A stretch of DNA of 64,000 bases from UBA2421 sp002343075 (lineage in GTDB: Bacteria > Planctomycetota > Phycisphaerae > Tepidisphaerales > Tepidisphaeraceae). The first letter of the stretch is position 1, and each line of letters starts with the position of its first letter. Both the position numbers and the translations under genes were made by a program. The stretch is from NCBI GenBank assembly GCA_937982565.1, contig CALJLN010000051.1, positions 1 through 64,000 on the forward strand, written 5' to 3'. This document shows positions 61,312 to 64,000 of this stretch, one piece after another. The notes below the pieces were generated by a model. That model was not told the origin of the DNA. It saw only the letters and a list, made by a program, of their open reading frames with translations, and did not search any database.

Positions 61312-63102
61312 TCACGCTTCGATGCTGGTGAGCAAATCGCTAGCGGGGTCAATTGCGGAGTCGGTGCCTGGCCCGCCGGCGAGGATATCGGCACCGGCGG
61401 CGCCGTGGAGCGTGTCGTTCCCGTCGCCGCCTTCGAGATAGTCATCGCCGCTGCCGCCCAGCAGGCTGTCATCGCCGGCATTGCCGATCAGGGCATCGTT
61501 GCCGCCCAGGCCGATGAGCGTGTCGTTCCCATCACCGCCGCGCAGGATGTTGGCTTTCCCGTTGCCGGTGATGCGGTCATTTCCAGCCTCGCCGTTTGCT
61601 TCAAACGTCTTGCCGACGGTCGATCGCATCTCGATCACGTCATTTCCCCCGGCGGCGAAGACTGACTGCCGCTTGACGTTGCGCGCCGGAAATGTCGTCG
61701 TAATGCCGTTGATGCTGACGCTTACACGGCCCGCGCTGGTGTCGGAGATGATGATCGTCTCGGCAAGCTCACTGCCATTGACGAGCAGCGTGCCGGTTTG
61801 CGTAATGCGGACGTCGGGCTTGGCGTTGGTGCCGATCAGCCGGGCGACAGACGTGCGATAGGCAAACTCGTCATTCTCCGAGGATTCTGACGAAAATCCG
61901 GCAACTGCGATCTTGCCGTCTGGCGCAACTGCGATGCTGCTGAATGCATCACCCGCGAAGGCGTCGATGTTTGCCACGCCGTTGTTGCCAAACGCGGCAT
62001 CGGCCTCGCCCGCCGGGTTGAAGCGCGTGACGAATCCGTTGCGCGCGTTGCCCGCCCCGACCTGTCCGAGCGCGAGAAACGCGCCGTTGCGCGTCGGCAC
62101 CACGGCGCGAAGTCCAAGCGTGCCGCCGGGGATGACGATGCGCGTTGTACCGTTGTTTAGCGGGTTGGCACTGTTGTTTCCGAAGGATGAATCAAGCCCG
62201 CCGTCGGCGTTCATGCGTCGGACGTTGATCGCATCGCCAAAGCCGCCGATGTTGGCGATGACCGTGCGATTTCCAGAAGCGGGCAGGATAAACACGTCAT
62301 TCCCGCCCGCGGTTGCAAAGGCCCGGCCATCGGCGCTGAATGTTTCGTCGAGGTCGCCATTGGTTTTGACCCTGAAAATGCCGTATTCCGTGCGAAACCC
62401 GGTGATATACATCGCCGCGGAGAGATTGCCTGCGCCGTCAACAAACATCGACTGCACCAGGCCGGCTCGGCCGTCGGCAAGCAGTGACATGCGTCCATCG
62501 CCGCTGAAGGTGGGATCGAGCACGCCCTGCGTCGCGGTCACTCGGAAAATGGCGTTGTTTCCACCCACCACAATCTGCCCGTTGGTAAGCAGCAGCGCCG
62601 ATCCGACTTCTGCATTGGAGTTGCTGCCCGGGTCGATGAGGCTCCGGCCATCTCCGCCGCCGAAGGTCGTGTCGATGTTCCCTTCTGCGGTCAGGCGCAG
62701 AATGGCGATGCGGCCGGACTCGCCGGCAAAGCTGGTGCCGATGAGAATGATCTTGCCATCGGGCTGCAGCAGGATTCTCGACGCATCATCGGTTCTGCCG
62801 TCAAAATCGAAGGTTTTCCTGCCAAACGAGTCGTCGATGCTGCCGTCAACGTGCAGCCGAAGAAGGTTGAAATCGCGCTCGCCACCGAGCGCACTGACAC
62901 CGCCGGCAATGAGAGTCTGGCCGTTGGGCAGCACCGCGATGTCGCGTGGAACGAAGAGCGGGTCAAATGCATTGACGGCCTTTCCGGCATTGCCGAAGGC
63001 GGCATCCAATGTCCCGGCAGAGAGGAGCCTGCGTGCTTCGAGAGGTTCGTGTATGACGCGCGACATCGGCGCAGCGTTCCGGCGATGGGTAGACTGATTC
63101 AT
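61312..63102 (-). CDS. LEPR-XLL protein with delta-60 and RTX repeats
   Basis: A 596-residue protein. PLEARRLLSAG motif (about 20-30), then delta-60-type repeats of about 45-60 residues with patterns such as FNLLRLHVDGSIDDSFGRKT, ILLQPDGKIILIGTSF and FVTRFNPAGEADAAFGNNGV. The C-terminal 120 residues hold RTX units (GGDGNDTLIGLGGNDALIGN). GGAG lies 6 nt before ATG 63,102. Presumably secreted; no enzymatic domain. A frequent planctomycete architecture. Confidence 0.9.
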   Translation of the reverse strand: MNQSTHRRNAAPMSRVIHEPLEARRLLSAGTLDAAFGNAGKAVNAFDPLFVPRDIAVLPNGQTLIAGGVSALGGERDFNLLRLHVDGSIDDSFGRKTFDFDGRTDDASRILLQPDGKIILIGTSFAGESGRIAILRLTAEGNIDTTFGGGDGRSLIDPGSNSNAEVGSALLLTNGQIVVGGNNAIFRVTATQGVLDPTFSGDGRMSLLADGRAGLVQSMFVDGAGNLSAAMYITGFRTEYGIFRVKTNGDLDETFSADGRAFATAGGNDVFILPASGNRTVIANIGGFGDAINVRRMNADGGLDSSFGNNSANPLNNGTTRIVIPGGTLGLRAVVPTRNGAFLALGQVGAGNARNGFVTRFNPAGEADAAFGNNGVANIDAFAGDAFSSIAVAPDGKIAVAGFSSESSENDEFAYRTSVARLIGTNAKPDVRITQTGTLLVNGSELAETIIISDTSAGRVSVSINGITTTFPARNVKRQSVFAAGGNDVIEMRSTVGKTFEANGEAGNDRITGNGKANILRGGDGNDTLIGLGGNDALIGNAGDDSLLGGSGDDYLEGGDGNDTLHGAAGADILAGGPGTDSAIDPASDLLTSIEA

Positions 63103-63191
63103 CAACACTCCGCGCAAAAGAAAACTCGCCGCCGGGGCTTGGCGGCATTTTGACTTTTATCCTTATCGGACACCGCGCAAGAATTGCTGCA

Positions 63192-63353
63192 ATGAAACCG
63201 CCGCGAGCGGGAGATTGGCGGGGTTCGTGGGCGACCCTCGAGGGTCGTTGCTTGCTGGCTACGATGCTGCCAAACTCCGGTCGGCGGCCCGCCATTCGCG
63301 TTTGCGTTGGATCGCCGCTTTTCGGAATGTGCGTGTCCCGCGTGCCAGAGTGA
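63192..63353 (+). pseudogene. Truncated LEPR-XLL leader
   Basis: ATG 63,192 begins MKPPRAGDWRGSWATLEGRC followed by LLATML, a recognisable LEPR-XLL-type N-terminus (LEGRCLLA) with the usual basic lead-in. The frame stops at 63,353 after 53 codons without any domain. Its 3' part runs antiparallel into the end of the minus-strand membrane-protein gene. It is best read as the remnant of a lost surface-protein gene, or a very small exported peptide. Confidence 0.4.
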
Positions 63354-64000
63354 GCAGCGACCACGCGCCGAACAGAATCCACGCTGTGAGTTCTAGGACG
63401 ATCACCCAGGCAATGAACTGCGAATTACGGCTCTTACCCTCACCGAGCCATGCTTCAATTCCCCAAATGAGAGCGGCGAAGAGGGGAGCCGACCAGAATG
63501 TGGCGGAAGTTCCAATGCCGACAATTGCACAATGCTCTGCGAGGTTTAAGCGCAGCGTGCGCCGCGCAAGCGCGCGAATGTGATAAAAAATCAGGATGGG
63601 CAGCGGAGAAATCAAGACGATCGAGCAAATGGTAAAAAGCCACTCTGGGAAGCTGAAAACCAGAGCCACGAATGCGAGCAGGCCATACGCCATGCCCGGG
63701 GGACGGAAGTACTGCACCGGGAGTGATGCATAAATGTCAACATTCCGAATCTCGAACTCGGTCGCCAGAAGCTTGAGAAAAACGCAAACGCTGCCAGCAG
63801 CGGATATTGACAACACAAGGTGCCATCGCCACTTTCGCGAAGAGCGCCGGATCTTGATTAAGATGCCAGCGATAGCAACCATCAAGCAAAACATTTCGAT
63901 CCGAGTCGCGGCGGCGACAGTTGCGGACAACGCGGTCATTCGATGGTACTCTTGCACCGACGGAATGTTATCGTCAAAATGAACGTATCCCCAAAGCAAC
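63259..64000 (-). CDS. Polytopic membrane protein, probably truncated by the window edge
   Basis: At least 246 residues with about six hydrophobic segments (IEMFCLMVAIAGILIKI, WHLVLSISAAGSVCVFLKLL, YGLLAFVALVFSF, LFTICSIVLISPLPILIFYH, CAIVGIGTSATFWSAPLFAA, VIVLELTAWILFGAWSLLTL) and a basic C-terminus. The reading frame is open to the edge of the window, so the N-terminus may lie outside; an internal ATG gives MTALSATVAAATR. No family recognised. Confidence 0.6.
   Translation of the reverse strand, partial: LLWGYVHFDDNIPSVQEYHRMTALSATVAAATRIEMFCLMVAIAGILIKIRRSSRKWRWHLVLSISAAGSVCVFLKLLATEFEIRNVDIYASLPVQYFRPPGMAYGLLAFVALVFSFPEWLFTICSIVLISPLPILIFYHIRALARRTLRLNLAEHCAIVGIGTSATFWSAPLFAALIWGIEAWLGEGKSRNSQFIAWVIVLELTAWILFGAWSLLTLARGTRTFRKAAIQRKREWRAADRSLAAS

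Noticed and set aside
1..64000. tRNA, rRNA or riboswitch genes
   Set aside because: I looked for cloverleaf-like and conserved rRNA sequence in the gaps and saw none; small structured RNAs without strong conservation cannot be excluded by eye.

Overview
The window looks like chromosome of a planctomycete, most likely class Phycisphaerae. Evidence: six N-terminal LEPR-XLL type motifs (LEPRRLLS, LEPRRLFA, LEHRQLLA, LENRCLLS, LEARRLLS, LEGRCLLA) on large surface or secreted proteins; a PEP-CTERM protein; dockerin-type repeats outside any cellulosome context; many zinc-ribbon membrane proteins; and a large set of type II secretion-like pseudopilins. I saw no rRNA, tRNA or CRISPR array.

Layout. 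0-2.6 kb: a small operon of exported proteins with a MauE-like membrane protein and a prepilin-like protein. 2.8-6.2 kb: rarA, 5-formyltetrahydrofolate cyclo-ligase and a LysM/YkuD L,D-transpeptidase, followed by a repeat-rich gap with parS-like palindromes. 6.6-14.1 kb (minus strand): a 931-aa LEPR-XLL/dockerin/FN3/Calx-beta surface protein, followed by an array of displaced C-terminal cassettes. Each cassette begins with an almost identical Calx-beta segment and continues into a different C-terminus. Three of the four variants are followed by a different small exported protein. 14.5-23 kb: CoxG-like protein, GH5-like protein, M20 amidohydrolase, a small kinase-like gene broken in a C7 tract, NuoI and a TPR protein. 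23.1-31.7 kb (minus): a giant GspK-like pseudopilin of about 1,995 aa, a polytopic membrane protein and a glutamine-amidotransferase-like protein whose catalytic Cys is replaced by Ala. 32-38 kb: a double-HTH protein, an ABC-type ATPase, a GNAT acetyltransferase, a small protein, an intact terminase large subunit-like protein and ParB, with parS-like sites inside and behind parB. 38.3-45.7 kb: ferredoxin-NADP reductase, MOSC protein, fumarylacetoacetase-family hydrolase, phosphodiesterase/TPR protein, PEP-CTERM protein and a Gfo/Idh/MocA oxidoreductase. 45.8-55.5 kb: a GspF gene followed by seven prepilin-like genes, several separated by overlaps or a few bases. 55.6-64 kb: a conserved hypothetical, a zinc-ribbon membrane protein, DAHP synthase, three LEPR-XLL surface proteins (Kelch, RTX, delta-60/RTX), a truncated LEPR-XLL leader and a membrane protein reaching the window edge.

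Two regions stand out. (1) The 6.6-14.1 kb array resembles the layout of Rhs/CDI orphan tips or silent-cassette systems, with a constant N-terminal part, a recombination-ready identical block of 292 bp, variable C-termini and paired small exported proteins. I recognise no toxin domain. (2) The 32-38 kb island pairs an ABC ATPase and a GNAT enzyme that look like the two halves of COG2401 with a lone terminase and ParB, without capsid, portal or tail genes. This suggests a domesticated DNA-handling or DNA-modification system.

The parS-like palindrome TGTTCCGCGCGGAACA occurs in two clusters 31 kb apart, which together with parB suggests that the window is near the replication origin (inference).
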